Below are positions 32,090-42,866 of a stretch of DNA of 64,000 nucleotides, one piece after another (the first letter of the stretch is position 1; each line of letters starts with the position of its first letter). Origin of the DNA: Caballeronia sp. LZ062 (GTDB lineage: Bacteria > Pseudomonadota > Gammaproteobacteria > Burkholderiales > Burkholderiaceae); the NCBI RefSeq assembly GCF_031450785.1, contig NZ_JARTWB010000002.1:1798001-1862000 (forward strand). The letters run 5' to 3'. The notes below the pieces were generated by a model. That model worked only from the letters and a program-made list of their open reading frames with translations. It was not told where the DNA came from and made no database searches. Both the position numbers and the translations under genes were made by a program.

Positions 32090-32833
32090 GATCATCAACG
32101 CGTCCAGCTCGAAGGAGAAGTCGTCCTTCACGCCGAAGTACTGGCGCACTTCTTCGGGCGCGCTCGTCCACATCGACTTGATCGCGGTCACGCGCTCAGG
32201 CGGCGTGCGCATTCTCGTCACCCACGATTCGAATTCCAGCGGAATGCGCCAGCGTTCGGTCACGCGCGCATCGAAGCCGGCTGCGTCGAGCATCGCGATC
32301 CATTCGTCCGCGCGATAGTCGCGAACATGCGATGCGTCGCGCAGCACTTCGATCGCCTGAATATGCGTGTCGTAAAGCGGATCGTCGATGCCCGCGATGT
32401 CGATGAACTTCAGCCGCCCGCCCGTCTTCAGCCCGCGATGCACTTCGGCGAGCGCCTTCGGCACGTCGCGCCAGTGATGCGCGCTCATGCGGCTGATCGC
32501 CCAGTGGAACGACGCGTCGTCGAACGGCAGCGTTTCGGCCGCGCCCTGCTGCGTGCGGATGGTCGTCAGTCCGCGCTCTTTCGCGGCGGTTTCGACGGTG
32601 GCGAGCATCTGCGGCGCGATGTCGTAGGCCACGACTTCCTTCACGTGCGGCGCCACCGCGAAGCTCGCGTGACCCGCGCCGCAGCCCATGTCCAGCACGG
32701 TGGCGTTGCCGCAGGTCGCGGCGAAGGTCGCGGTGAGGTTCTGCAAATCCGCGCCGCTCGCGTGGACCTGGCTCGTGAGATACGCGGCGGCGGTCGAGCC
32801 GAACGCGTCGGCGACCTGTTCGTGGTGTTTCAT
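32069..32833 (-). CDS. SAM-dependent class I methyltransferase
   Basis: This 254-residue protein has a UbiE/type-11 methyltransferase fold. Motif I is VLDMGCGAGHASFAVA (about 46-61), post-I is EVVAYDIAP, motif II is LPFDDASFHWAISRMSAHHW and motif III is GLKTGGRLKFIDIAG. The start at 32833 (MKHHEQVADAFGSTAAAY) fits relatives; upstream codons are His-rich and lack support. The substrate is unknown. It is divergent from an XRE-type regulator and shares a palindromic promoter with it (32914-32959), so the regulator probably controls it. Confidence 0.85.
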   Translation of the reverse strand: MKHHEQVADAFGSTAAAYLTSQVHASGADLQNLTATFAATCGNATVLDMGCGAGHASFAVAPHVKEVVAYDIAPQMLATVETAAKERGLTTIRTQQGAAETLPFDDASFHWAISRMSAHHWRDVPKALAEVHRGLKTGGRLKFIDIAGIDDPLYDTHIQAIEVLRDASHVRDYRADEWIAMLDAAGFDARVTERWRIPLEFESWVTRMRTPPERVTAIKSMWTSAPEEVRQYFGVKDDFSFELDALMIEAKRRD

Positions 32834-32913
32834 CGTGGACTCCGCATGGTGTTTGTGGGCGTTTGTATGCATTTCTGCGCCGGAAGCCGGGCGTCGCAGC
32901 GCCGGCCTGCCGC

Positions 32914-32959
32914 TACAATAGAGCTCGCTTTGTACCGGTACAAGTTGACTGGTTATTCT
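32914..32959. promoter_or_regulatory. Divergent promoters sharing a palindromic operator
   Basis: TTGTACCGGTACAA at 32930-32943 is a perfect 14-base palindrome. Read on the minus strand, its TTGTAC is a -35 followed by exactly 17 bases and TATTGT (32914-32919), a good promoter for the methyltransferase. Read on the plus strand, the same palindrome gives TTGTAC, 18 bases, then TATTCT (32954-32959) for the regulator gene. One dimer bound here would control both genes. Confidence 0.65.
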
Positions 32960-33006
32960 GGTATCTGAACCACCCGTCGCACGCCCACGCTACACCTGAA
33001 GTTCCC

Positions 33007-33807
33007 ATGAACCGAACCGAAGACAAGCTCGCCGATACGCCCGCACGCGCGCTCGGCGAGTTCATACGCACGCATCGCGAACGCTTGTCCCCGCTCGCTG
33101 TCGGCTTGCCGCCCGGCCCGCGCCGCCGCACGCCCGGCCTGCGCCGCGAAGAAGTCGCGCAACTGTGCGGCGTGAGCCCGACGTGGTACACGTGGATCGA
33201 GCAGGGCCGGCCGGTGTCCGCTTCCGCCGATGCGCTCGCGCGCATCGCCGTCGCGCTGCAATTGTCGCGCGCCGAACGCGCGTATCTCTTCGAACTGGCT
33301 GCGCAGCGCGATCCCGCCGAGCCCGATCCCGCCGCGCAGGACGTCCCCGCCGCGCTGTTGCAGACCGTCGGGCTGATCGACGCGCCCGCTTACGTGCTCG
33401 ACCGCCAGTGGAACGCGCTGCGCTGGAACGCGCCGGCGGCGGCGCTTTTCGTCGGCTGGCTCGATGGCGAGCACGACCGCAACCTGTTGACCTACACGTT
33501 CACGTCGCCGGCGGCGCGCGCGCTGATCGTCGACTGGGAAACGCGCGCGCGCCGGCTCGCCGCCGAATTTCGCGCCGATTCCATCCGCCATCTGAACGAT
33601 CCGCCGACGCGCGCATTGATCGACGCATTGAGCGCCGCGAGCGATGCCTTCGCGCGCTACTGGGCGTCGCAGGACGTGTTCGAGCGCGAAGGCGGCGAGC
33701 GCGCGTTCGATCATCCGTCGCGCGGGCGCGTGGTGTTCAATCAAATCACGTTCAAGCCGGCGCATCGGGAAGACCTGAAGCTCGTGATTCTGGTCGGGGA
33801 CGCGTAG
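33007..33807 (+). CDS. XRE-family regulator with MmyB-like ligand domain
   Basis: This 266-residue protein has an N-terminal helix-turn-helix (about 12-80; RRRTPGLRREEVAQLCGVSP and TWYTWIEQG, the hallmark of the MmyB/SCO4944 type). A C-terminal MmyB-like ligand-binding domain (about 105-262; WNALRWNAPAAALF) follows; in relatives this PAS-like domain is thought to bind fatty acids or similar ligands. The start at 33007 (MNRTEDKLADTP) is preferred to an upstream in-frame ATG that would read through the promoter. It is divergent from the methyltransferase gene. Confidence 0.88.
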   Translation: MNRTEDKLADTPARALGEFIRTHRERLSPLAVGLPPGPRRRTPGLRREEVAQLCGVSPTWYTWIEQGRPVSASADALARIAVALQLSRAERAYLFELAAQRDPAEPDPAAQDVPAALLQTVGLIDAPAYVLDRQWNALRWNAPAAALFVGWLDGEHDRNLLTYTFTSPAARALIVDWETRARRLAAEFRADSIRHLNDPPTRALIDALSAASDAFARYWASQDVFEREGGERAFDHPSRGRVVFNQITFKPAHREDLKLVILVGDA

Positions 33808-33862
33808 CCCCGAATGTTAAAATTCTCGTCTTTCTGACGCCTCGCACGCCGAAAACATCACC

Positions 33863-35266
33863 ATGACGTCCCAACTTCACAAAAAAGGCGAAGCCTGGTC
33901 GGCTCGCTTCTCCGAGCCGATGTCGGAGCTCGTCAAACGCTATACGTCGTCGGTGTTCTTCGACAAGCGGCTCGCGCTCGTCGACATTCAGGGTTCGCTC
34001 GCGCATGCGTCCATGCTCGCGGCGCAGAAGATCATCGGCGCGGACGACCTCGCGGCCATCGAGCGCGGCATGGCGCAGATCAAGGGCGAAATCGAGCGCG
34101 GCGAGTTCGAGTGGAAGCTGGATCTCGAGGACGTGCACCTGAACATCGAGGCGCGGCTGACCGCGCTGATCGGCGATGCCGGCAAGCGGCTGCACACCGG
34201 CCGTTCGCGCAACGATCAGGTCGCGACCGATATCCGCCTGTGGCTGCGCGGCGAAATCGACCGCATCGGCGAGTTGCTGAAGGACCTGCGTCTCGCGCTC
34301 ATCGACATGGCGGAGAAGCACGCGGACACCATCATGCCCGGCTTCACGCATCTGCAAGTGGCGCAGCCGGTGACGTTCGGGCATCACCTGCTCGCTTACG
34401 TCGAAATGTTCACGCGCGATGCCGAACGCATGCGCGATTGCCGCAAGCGGGTGAACCGGCTGCCGCTCGGCGCGGCGGCGCTCGCGGGCACGAGCTATCC
34501 GATCGACCGTCACGCGGTGGCGAAGACGCTCGGCTTCGACGGCATCTGCGCGAATTCGCTCGATGCCGTGTCCGACCGCGATTTCGCGATCGAATTCACG
34601 GCGGCGGCGGCGCTCATCATGACGCACGTGTCGCGCTTCTCCGAAGAGCTCGTGCTGTGGATGAGCCCGCGCGTCGGCTTCATCGATCTCGCGGACCGCT
34701 TCTGTACCGGTTCGTCCATCATGCCGCAGAAGAAAAACCCCGACGTGCCCGAACTCGCGCGCGGCAAGACGGGCCGCGTGAACGGCCATCTCATGGCGCT
34801 GCTCACGCTGATGAAGGGTCAGCCACTCGCGTACAACAAGGACAATCAGGAAGACAAGGAACCGCTCTTCGATACCGTCGATACGGTCGCCGACACGCTG
34901 CGCATCTTCGCGGAAATGGCGGCGGGGATCACGGTGAAGCCGCAGGCCATGCGCGCGGCGGCCCTGCAAGGCTTCGCGACCGCCACCGATCTCGCGGACT
35001 ACCTCGTGAAGCGTGGCCTGCCCTTTCGCGATGCGCACGAGGCCGTGGCGCACGCCGTGCGCATCTGCGACGATCGCGGCTGCGATATCGCGGACCTGTC
35101 GCTCGAGGCGATGCGCATCGAGTTGCCGAACGTCGCGCATCTCATCGGCGAGGACGTGTTCGAGTATTTGACGCTGGAAGGGTCGGTCGCGAGCCGCAAT
35201 CATCCGGGCGGCACCGCGCCGGATCAGGTGCGCGCGGCGGCAAAGGCAGCACGCGAGGCGCTTTGA
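33863..35266 (+). CDS. argH: Argininosuccinate lyase
   Basis: This 467-residue enzyme splits argininosuccinate into arginine and fumarate, the last step of arginine synthesis. The fumarase/aspartase superfamily signature [12 protein letters not shown] starts at G283, with the catalytic serine in this loop. Other conserved blocks are [11 protein letters not shown], the [13 protein letters not shown] segment with the general-acid threonine-histidine pair, and [13 protein letters not shown]. The length is standard. A TTAAAAT -10-like box lies about 45 bases upstream. A strong terminator follows. Confidence 0.97.
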   Translation: MTSQLHKKGEAWSARFSEPMSELVKRYTSSVFFDKRLALVDIQGSLAHASMLAAQKIIGADDLAAIERGMAQIKGEIERGEFEWKLDLEDVHLNIEARLTALIGDAGKRLHTGRSRNDQVATDIRLWLRGEIDRIGELLKDLRLALIDMAEKHADTIMPGFTHLQVAQPVTFGHHLLAYVEMFTRDAERMRDCRKRVNRLPLGAAALAGTSYPIDRHAVAKTLGFDGICANSLDAVSDRDFAIEFTAAAALIMTHVSRFSEELVLWMSPRVGFIDLADRFCTGSSIMPQKKNPDVPELARGKTGRVNGHLMALLTLMKGQPLAYNKDNQEDKEPLFDTVDTVADTLRIFAEMAAGITVKPQAMRAAALQGFATATDLADYLVKRGLPFRDAHEAVAHAVRICDDRGCDIADLSLEAMRIELPNVAHLIGEDVFEYLTLEGSVASRNHPGGTAPDQVRAAAKAAREAL

Positions 35267-35299
35267 AAGCCGTCTGCGCGGCATCGTCACGATCTGCAT

Positions 35300-35326
35300 G
35301 ACCCGCCTCGGCGGGTCTTTTTTTTT
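35300..35326 (+). terminator. Rho-independent terminator after argH
   Basis: GACCCGCC and GGCGGGTC form a perfect 8-bp stem with a 2-base linker region, followed by nine T residues. It lies 34 bases beyond the argH stop. Confidence 0.92.
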
Positions 35327-35728
35327 GCCGCATTCGCGAAACCGGACGAGCATTGCATTGCTCAGGAGGTCGGCACGATGCGTTCTGCAAGTTCAATGCG
35401 CCATTGCGTTTACGTCTTGCATAGGCGTCGAACGGCATGATGATCCCGTATGAACCGCCGTCGGAAACGACCGGTTCGGCATCCACCAAGCCGTGCCTTT
35501 CCTGATAGATCGAATCAAGAAACGGATGGGCGGTTTGTGGTGCCTCGGCTCTTGCAGTCGAATTTCAGAGTTATCTGTTCTCCTTTTGGAACTTGCCTAG
35601 CGTGAATGGCTGGGCTATCACTACATCCGCATGACCTCGCGCTGGCGATCCGCATATCACGTCGAACGCCACGGCTCGCGCAAGAAATCGAAACGAACAA
35701 CGCATAACAAACGTGGCAGGGGCGTTTT
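35327..35728. other. Leader region upstream of the chitinase/secretion island
   Basis: This stretch of about 400 bp between the argH terminator and the first chitinase gene has lower GC in places. No supported gene is present. It should hold the promoter and regulatory sites of the island, but no convincing -35/-10 pair or cre-like palindrome is visible. The GCAGGGGCG just before the ATG at 35729 may be the ribosome-binding site. Confidence 0.5.
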
Positions 35729-37765
35729 ATGAATCGTCTTGATAAGCAATCCAAAGTTTTGTCGCTGATTTTGGCTGCGGTGGTCGCCTACTCGGCGCCC
35801 GCATCAGCTGCCGAGTGGCAAGAAGGCGCAACCTATCCGGCAGGCACCACGGTCACTTACAACGGCCACACCTATCAGGCGCTTCAGACACACACCGCTT
35901 ATGCAGGCGCGGGATGGACGCCCTCTTCGACGCCGACGTTGTGGAAAGATCTTGGGGCGTCGGGCGCAACGCCATCGCCGGAGCCGGCTCCGGCTCCAGC
36001 GCCAACACCGACGCCAGCACCGACGCCTGCACCGACGCCCACTGCCTGCTTCACGGCGTGGTCGGCATCGCAGGTTTATGCGAACGCGGGCAGCCGTGTC
36101 ACATACAACGGGCGCAATTACCAAAACAAGTGGTGGACTCAAGGCGAGAACCCGGCGCAATCCGGGCAATACGGCGTGTGGCAGGACATCGGCGCTTGCT
36201 CCGGCGGGCCGACGCCAGCTCCGGCGCCGACTCCCGTCCCGGCGCCGACGCCGACGCCGACGCCTACCCCTACGCCGACACCGACGCCAACGCCCGTCCC
36301 AACGCCGACGCCAACGCCTACGCCTACGCCTACGCCAACGCCTACCCCAACGCCAACGCCAACGCCAACGCCGGCACCAGCACCAACACCCACGCCCACG
36401 CCAACACCAGCACCGGCTCCCGCGCCCGTCGGCGGTCGCGAAATCGGAGGCTATTTCGCCCAATGGGGCATCTACGATCGCAATTACAAGATCAGGGACG
36501 TGGACACGACCGGTTCGGCCAAACTGCTCACGTTCATCAATTACGCATTCGGCAACATCTATCAAAAGAACGGCGGTTTCGAGTGCGGCATCGTCAACAA
36601 GGCGGAGCCGGGCGCGACCAATCCGAGCGCGCCGGATGCAGGCACCGGCGGCGATGCATGGGCCGACTATCAGAAAGGCTTCTCCGCGAACGAAGCCGTC
36701 AGCGGCCAGGCCGACGCCTGGGACTTTCCGCAAAACGATCCGCGCTACGGCAGCGGCAAGGCGGGGCCGCTCAAAGGTAACTTCAACCAGCTGAAGCAGT
36801 TGAAGGCCAAATATCCGAACCTGAAGATCATCATCTCGATCGGCGGATGGACGTGGTCGAAGTGGTTCGGCAAGGCTGCATCGACGGATGCAATGCGCAA
36901 GCAACTGGTCGCGTCGTGCATCGATGTCTACATCAAGGGCAATCTGCCGTTCGATTCAGGCTCGAATGCGGGCGGCGAAGGCATCGGCGCGAACGTGTTC
37001 GACGGCATCGACATCGACTGGGAATTCCCGGGCGGCGGCGGCCAGCCGTACAACGTCGTCGACCCGAACGACAAGAAGAACTACACGCTGTTGCTCGCCG
37101 AGTTCCGCAGGCAACTGGATGCAATCGGCTCGCAGAACGGCAAGCACTATTACCTGACCGTGGCCATCGGCGCGGGCGGCGACAAGATCGCGATGACCGA
37201 GCCGGCCGAGTACAGCAAGTCGCTCGACTGGATCAACATCATGTCCTACGACTTCCATGGCGGCTGGGAAGCCAACGGCCCGACGGACTTTCAGGCGCCC
37301 CTCTATGGCGATCCGGACAGCCCGAACTACAAGGCAGGCCAGTACGCGCCGACCTACAACGTCGACGGTGCAGTGAAGGATCTCCTCAACGCGGGCGTGC
37401 CGACGACGAAGATCGTCGTGGGAATCCCGTTCTACGGACGCGGCTGGTCCGGCGTGAGCGCGGGACCGAGCGGCAACGGCCTCTATCAGAAGGCGACGAA
37501 ACCCGCGCCGGGCAAGTACGAGGAAGGGATTCAGGATTACCGCATTTTGAAGAGCGCAGCGGGCACGCTCTACGAACATCCGGTCGCGAAGACGTCCTAC
37601 AAGTTCGACGGCAACAACTGGTGGTCCTACGACTCCCCGGCCGCCGTTCGGCTGAAGATGGACTACGTCAAGGCGCAGAGCCTGCGCGGCTCCTTCGCCT
37701 GGGAACTGGACGGTGATGGGCCGAACGCGGAGCTGCTGAAAATCATGAGCGACGGACTCAAGTGA
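35729..37765 (+). CDS. Modular secreted GH18 chitinase with two CBM5/12-type modules
   Basis: This 678-residue secreted chitinase has a signal peptide (1 to about 27, cleavage after SAPASA/A). A first chitin-binding module (about 29-76; [20 protein letters not shown]) is followed by a short Pro/Thr linker. A second module (106-157; [16 protein letters not shown]) is followed by a ~70-residue PT/PA linker. The GH18 TIM barrel is about 231-678. The catalytic motif D425-GIDID-W-E432 is complete (DxxDxDxE), and substrate-assisted hydrolysis of beta-1,4-GlcNAc bonds is expected. It opens the island and precedes the pseudopilin gene by 103 bp, making it a prime candidate substrate of that secretion system. 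Confidence 0.95.
   Translation: MNRLDKQSKVLSLILAAVVAYSAPASAAEWQEGATYPAGTTVTYNGHTYQALQTHTAYAGAGWTPSSTPTLWKDLGASGATPSPEPAPAPAPTPTPAPTPAPTPTACFTAWSASQVYANAGSRVTYNGRNYQNKWWTQGENPAQSGQYGVWQDIGACSGGPTPAPAPTPVPAPTPTPTPTPTPTPTPTPVPTPTPTPTPTPTPTPTPTPTPTPTPAPAPTPTPTPTPAPAPAPVGGREIGGYFAQWGIYDRNYKIRDVDTTGSAKLLTFINYAFGNIYQKNGGFECGIVNKAEPGATNPSAPDAGTGGDAWADYQKGFSANEAVSGQADAWDFPQNDPRYGSGKAGPLKGNFNQLKQLKAKYPNLKIIISIGGWTWSKWFGKAASTDAMRKQLVASCIDVYIKGNLPFDSGSNAGGEGIGANVFDGIDIDWEFPGGGGQPYNVVDPNDKKNYTLLLAEFRRQLDAIGSQNGKHYYLTVAIGAGGDKIAMTEPAEYSKSLDWINIMSYDFHGGWEANGPTDFQAPLYGDPDSPNYKAGQYAPTYNVDGAVKDLLNAGVPTTKIVVGIPFYGRGWSGVSAGPSGNGLYQKATKPAPGKYEEGIQDYRILKSAAGTLYEHPVAKTSYKFDGNNWWSYDSPAAVRLKMDYVKAQSLRGSFAWELDGDGPNAELLKIMSDGLK
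36238..36420 (+). repeat. Imperfect ACGCC(N) hexamer array encoding the Pro-Thr linker
   Basis: About 30 imperfect six-base units (ACGCCG, ACGCCA, ACGCCT) encode a Thr-Pro dipeptide repeat between the second chitin-binding module and the GH18 domain. Third-position variation shows it is older or less homogenised than the array at 47511. Confidence 0.85.
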
Positions 37766-37868
37766 TTCGCCACCGAAAGCGCGCGTTGCGCACGAGGTGA
37801 CGCGCCGCCGCGCCTATCGCGACGTATTGGACCGTACCGCGCCATATCGAACTTTGCCGGGAGCAGCC

Positions 37869-38354
37869 ATGCACGGACCTTCATCGAAAGCCGCATGCCC
37901 GACGGCGGCGGCCTTGCGCGCGCGGCTCGCAGAGCGCGCCACCCGCTGGCCGCAGCGCGGCTTCACGCTGCTGGAACTGCTCGTGGTGCTGCTCATCATC
38001 GCGCTGCTGGCGGGGTATGTCGGGCCGAAGCTCTTCGGCGAAGTGGGCAAGGCGCGCAGCAAGACGGCCGCCTCGCAGATGAAGGGCATCGAAAGCGCGC
38101 TCGATCGTTACCGGCTCGACACAGGACACTTTCCGGGCACGGACGCCGGCCTCGCCGCACTCACGACCAACGTGGGCAACGCGACCGGATGGGACGGCCC
38201 GTACATGAGCAGCGCGATCCCGAACGATCCGTGGGGCAAGCCGTACATCTATCGCTCGCCGGGCGAAGGCGGCAAGGACTACGACCTGATGACCTACGGC
38301 GCCGACGGCAAGCCCGGCGGCTCGGGCGAGGACGCGGATATCGTCAACAAATGA
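37869..38354 (+). CDS. gspG: Type II secretion major pseudopilin GspG
   Basis: This 161-residue prepilin has an unusually long leader of 31 residues ending ...WPQRG, cleaved before F32. The methylated N-terminus FTLLELLVVLLIIALLAGYV has the glutamate at +5 (E36). The C-terminal domain has the GspG calcium-loop features: DTGHFPGTDAGLAAL, WDGPYMS, DPWGKPYIYRSPGEGG and the end GADGKPGGSGEDADI. It is the major pseudopilin that polymerises to push substrates through the secretin. The ATG at 37869 has GGAG upstream. It overlaps gspF by 4 bases. Confidence 0.95.
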   Translation: MHGPSSKAACPTAAALRARLAERATRWPQRGFTLLELLVVLLIIALLAGYVGPKLFGEVGKARSKTAASQMKGIESALDRYRLDTGHFPGTDAGLAALTTNVGNATGWDGPYMSSAIPNDPWGKPYIYRSPGEGGKDYDLMTYGADGKPGGSGEDADIVNK

Positions 38355-39556
38355 CGAGCGCACCGGTCATCATGCGATATCGCGCCCGGGTGGATAGCGA
38401 AAGCGGCCCGCAGGATCTCGAACTGGACGCCGACGACGAAGCGCAGTTGCGCATGCGGCTCGCGGAAATGGGCTTCTCGCTCGTCGATGCGACGCCGCTC
38501 GACGCGAAGAAGCGCGGCTTCTCGCTGCGCAAACCGGTATTCGAGCGCGGGCTCTTCACGCAGGAACTCATCGCGTTGCTCGAAGCTGGGCTCAGCCTCG
38601 TCGAAACGGTGGAAACGCTGCGCGACAAGAGCAAGGAAGGGTTGAACCGGGCCGTGCTGCAAGGCATCGTCGCGGCGCTGTATGAAGGCGAGCCGCTCTC
38701 GCGCGCGCTCGAACGTCAGCCGGAGCATTTTCCGCCGCTGTATGTGGCGACGGTCGCGTCGGCGGAGCAGACCGGGCATCTCGCCGAGGCACTGAAACGC
38801 TATCACCATTACGACGCGCGGCTTTCGACGGTGCGCAAGAAGGTCGTGTCGTCGATGGTGTATCCGTCGATCGTCATCGGCACGGGCGCCATGATCATCC
38901 TCTTCATGGCGTTTTACGTGATCCCCAAGTTCAGCCAGGTTTTCGCGACGATGAAGGACATGCCGCTCACCGTACGCATGATGCTCGCGTGGGGCAATCT
39001 CGTCGAAGCGCACGGCGGCGTGCTGCTCGCGGCGCTCTTCGCGGCGATGGTCGGCGCGGGCCTGTCGCTGCGCAGCGCGAAGGTTCGTGAGCGGCTCATG
39101 TCGGCGTTTTTCAGATTGCCGAAGCTCGCGGACTATCAGCGCCTCTTCGGCCTCACGCGCTTCTATCGCACGCTCGGGCTGCTGCTCGCGGGCGGGATGT
39201 CGATGGTGACCTCGCTCGAACTGGCCGCGCAGGTGTTGCCCGCGCATTTGCAGAGCGCGTTGTCCGAGGCGCTGGGCGAAATTCGCGCAGGCAAGCCGCT
39301 ATCCGGCGCCCTGCCCGCCGCGAACCTGACGACGCCGGTCGCCGAGCGGCTGATTCGCGTCGGCGAACAGAGCGGCGAACTCGCCGACATGGTGACGCGC
39401 TCCGCCGAGTTCTGCGACGAGGAACTCGATCGCGCCATCGACACGCTCATGCGCGTCGTCGAACCGGTGCTGATGCTCGCGGTCGGCGGCATCGTCGGGA
39501 CGATCATCTTCTTGCTGTACATGCCGATCTTCCAACTGGCGGGCGCCGTGGGGTGA
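38351..39556 (+). CDS. gspF: Type II secretion inner-membrane platform protein GspF
   Basis: This 401-residue protein has the two-fold repeated GspF/PilC domain, each half preceding membrane helices. The first is ELIALLEAGLSLVETVETLR with helix IVIGTGAMIILFMAFYVIPK. The second is FYRTLGLLLAGGMSMVTSLE with the final helix PVLMLAVGGIVGTIIFLLYM. It anchors the GspE ATPase and the pseudopilus in the inner membrane. Its ATG overlaps the gspG stop (ATGA). The length matches the family. Confidence 0.94.
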   Translation: MTSAPVIMRYRARVDSESGPQDLELDADDEAQLRMRLAEMGFSLVDATPLDAKKRGFSLRKPVFERGLFTQELIALLEAGLSLVETVETLRDKSKEGLNRAVLQGIVAALYEGEPLSRALERQPEHFPPLYVATVASAEQTGHLAEALKRYHHYDARLSTVRKKVVSSMVYPSIVIGTGAMIILFMAFYVIPKFSQVFATMKDMPLTVRMMLAWGNLVEAHGGVLLAALFAAMVGAGLSLRSAKVRERLMSAFFRLPKLADYQRLFGLTRFYRTLGLLLAGGMSMVTSLELAAQVLPAHLQSALSEALGEIRAGKPLSGALPAANLTTPVAERLIRVGEQSGELADMVTRSAEFCDEELDRAIDTLMRVVEPVLMLAVGGIVGTIIFLLYMPIFQLAGAVG

Positions 39557-39560
39557 CATC

Positions 39561-41207
<1,647 letters not shown>

Positions 41208-41220
41208 GGCAAGGCGCACG

Positions 41221-42018
41221 ATGTCGCGTTTCTCCGATCACATCGAGTCCCTGCGCGCGAAGGCGGCGGCATCGAGCTCCGCCGCTTCCGGCGTTTTCAG
41301 CCGCACGACGATTCTGCTGGAAGGCGGTCGCGCACGCGTGCCCGGCACGGCTCGCAGCGCCGATCCGTTCACGCCCGGCGATGTCGCGGCGGCGCTCAAG
41401 GCCATCGAAACGCTCGCACCGAAGCCGTCCGGTTTCGGTCTGCATGTGCTGCGCGTGGTTGCCGGCGCGCCGTTCGCCCGCTATCACGCGCTGCCGTGGC
41501 AGCCGCTCGCAAGGCCGCAAGACTGGATTCCGGCCGCGCGCGTGCAGTCGTTGCAGACGGGCGCAGGCAGCGAAACATCGCGCTTTGCCGCGACCGACGG
41601 GAACTGGCGATGCGGACGTCTCGCCGCCGCGATGCCGGAGGCGCTGTGCTCGGGCATCGGGAAGATGTGCAAGGCGCGCAGGCTGATGCTGGGCGGCATC
41701 GAGCCGGGCTACACGTTCGCGCTGCAACGGCACGCCGCGCGGATTCGCGACGGCTCCATCGCCATCGTCGCGCTGGAGACGGTGGACGACGGCGCGACCG
41801 TCGCGCAGATCGGACTGCGCAACGGCGGCGGCTGGACGGGCTTCATCACGCTGCCGCTGGCCGGCACGCTCGACGATGTGCTGCGCGATGCCTTCGCGCT
41901 CTGCGCCGATACGCCGCCCGCGCGCCGCTACGTGATCGGCCCGGGCGATGGCACGCGCTGGTCGGCACAGGCGGCGGGCATCGAATGGCTTCGCGCGCCC
42001 TGGGACGACGCGCCATGA
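41221..42018 (+). CDS. PilM/GspL-cytoplasmic-domain-like component of the secretion cluster
   Basis: This 265-residue protein has no membrane segment and no firm family match by eye. It occupies the place where PilM (actin-like) or the cytoplasmic half of GspL is found, between gspE and a PilN-like gene. A segment RLMLGGIEPGYTFALQRHA followed by a QIGLRNGGGWTG strand pattern resembles the second subdomain of PilM/GspL proteins. The start at 41221 follows GGCAAGGCGC. It overlaps the next gene by 4 bases. Role inferred mainly from position: linking GspE to the periplasmic assembly platform. Confidence 0.6.
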   Translation: MSRFSDHIESLRAKAAASSSAASGVFSRTTILLEGGRARVPGTARSADPFTPGDVAAALKAIETLAPKPSGFGLHVLRVVAGAPFARYHALPWQPLARPQDWIPAARVQSLQTGAGSETSRFAATDGNWRCGRLAAAMPEALCSGIGKMCKARRLMLGGIEPGYTFALQRHAARIRDGSIAIVALETVDDGATVAQIGLRNGGGWTGFITLPLAGTLDDVLRDAFALCADTPPARRYVIGPGDGTRWSAQAAGIEWLRAPWDDAP

Positions 42019-42866
42019 AAGCGCCGCGCATCGATCTGCATCGCGCGAATCGTCCGGGCGCGGCGGCGGGGCTCGCTGCGCTCGTCGTGGGCGTCGCCGC
42101 CGTGATCGCGGCGATGCAGGTCCGCGATGCGCTTCACGCGAGAGGCGAGGCGCTCGACGACCGCGAGTCCGTCGTCGCGAGGAAGGAAGCGCAATTCGCG
42201 CGCATCAGCAACGCGCATCGCGGCGGCGCCGACGCGCGCAGCGCCGCGCTCATGGCGCAGCAACGCTATGCGGCCGAACCGGCGCGCGATCTGATCGAAG
42301 CGGGATGGCATCCGAATATCGCGTTTCTCACGATCGATATCGTGACGGCATCGCGGCAGATCAACATGCAGTTCGAGACGCGCTCGGTGCAGGAAGCAAT
42401 CTCTTACGCCGACTGGTTTCAGGCGCAGCCGCAAACCGAAAGCGTGACGCTCAAGCGGCAGACGGAGAAGCCGGGCCCGCCGGCGCCGTCGGTGGAAACG
42501 TCGTTGCAGGTGACATGGAAGGCATTCGGCGGCGCGTCGGCGGGGCCGTCGGCGCAGGTTTCCGGAGCGCCGTCCGCGCCGGCCTCATCCGCGACTGCTT
42601 CGCCCGCGTCCGCGCCGGTTACCGCGCGGGTTTCCGGAGCGTCCTCCGCGCCGGCCCCATCCGCGACCGCTTCGCCCGCGTCAGCGCCGGTTACCGCGCG
42701 GGCCTCCGGAGCGTCCTCCGCGCCGGACTCATCGGCGACTGCTTCGCCCGCGTCCGCGCCGACTGCAGCGCCGGCTGCTGCGCCAGCATCAGCGTCACCG
42801 TCGCCCGCGCGACACCCGCCCGCGCCGCCGACGCCCGCAGGCCACGCGTCCGGAGGCCGCCGATGA
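42015..42866 (+). CDS. PilN/GspL-periplasmic-like assembly platform protein with a repetitive tail
   Basis: This 283-residue protein has a short cytoplasmic N-terminus (MKAPRIDLHRANRPG) and one membrane helix (about 15-36). A coiled coil (about 37-65) is followed by a small ferredoxin-like domain (about 90-170; FLTIDIVTASRQINMQFETR) typical of PilN/GspL. The last ~110 residues are Ser/Ala/Pro-rich and include three copies of a 24-residue repeat (42561-42763), an unusual addition to this family. Its ATG overlaps the previous stop (ATGA), and it overlaps the next gene the same way. Confidence 0.7.
   Translation: MKAPRIDLHRANRPGAAAGLAALVVGVAAVIAAMQVRDALHARGEALDDRESVVARKEAQFARISNAHRGGADARSAALMAQQRYAAEPARDLIEAGWHPNIAFLTIDIVTASRQINMQFETRSVQEAISYADWFQAQPQTESVTLKRQTEKPGPPAPSVETSLQVTWKAFGGASAGPSAQVSGAPSAPASSATASPASAPVTARVSGASSAPAPSATASPASAPVTARASGASSAPDSSATASPASAPTAAPAAAPASASPSPARHPPAPPTPAGHASGGRR
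42561..42763 (+). repeat. Three 72-bp direct repeats in the PilN-like gene
   Basis: Units begin at 42561, 42633 and 42705, exactly 72 bp apart. Each starts TCCGGAGCG and encodes a 24-residue Ser-Gly-Ala/Ser-Pro unit. The first two are nearly identical over their whole length; the third diverges after about 58 bases. Confidence 0.9.

Noticed and set aside
35400..35489. Minus-strand frame reading DGGSYGIIMPFDAYARR, resembling an antitoxin-like start
   Set aside because: It is short, has no promoter or ribosome-binding site and no toxin partner, and the frame then runs antisense into argH. The similarity is too weak to call.
36139..36399. Gly-Val repeat protein on the minus strand opposite the GH18 linker
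   Set aside because: It is simply the antisense reading of the Thr-Pro hexamer array.
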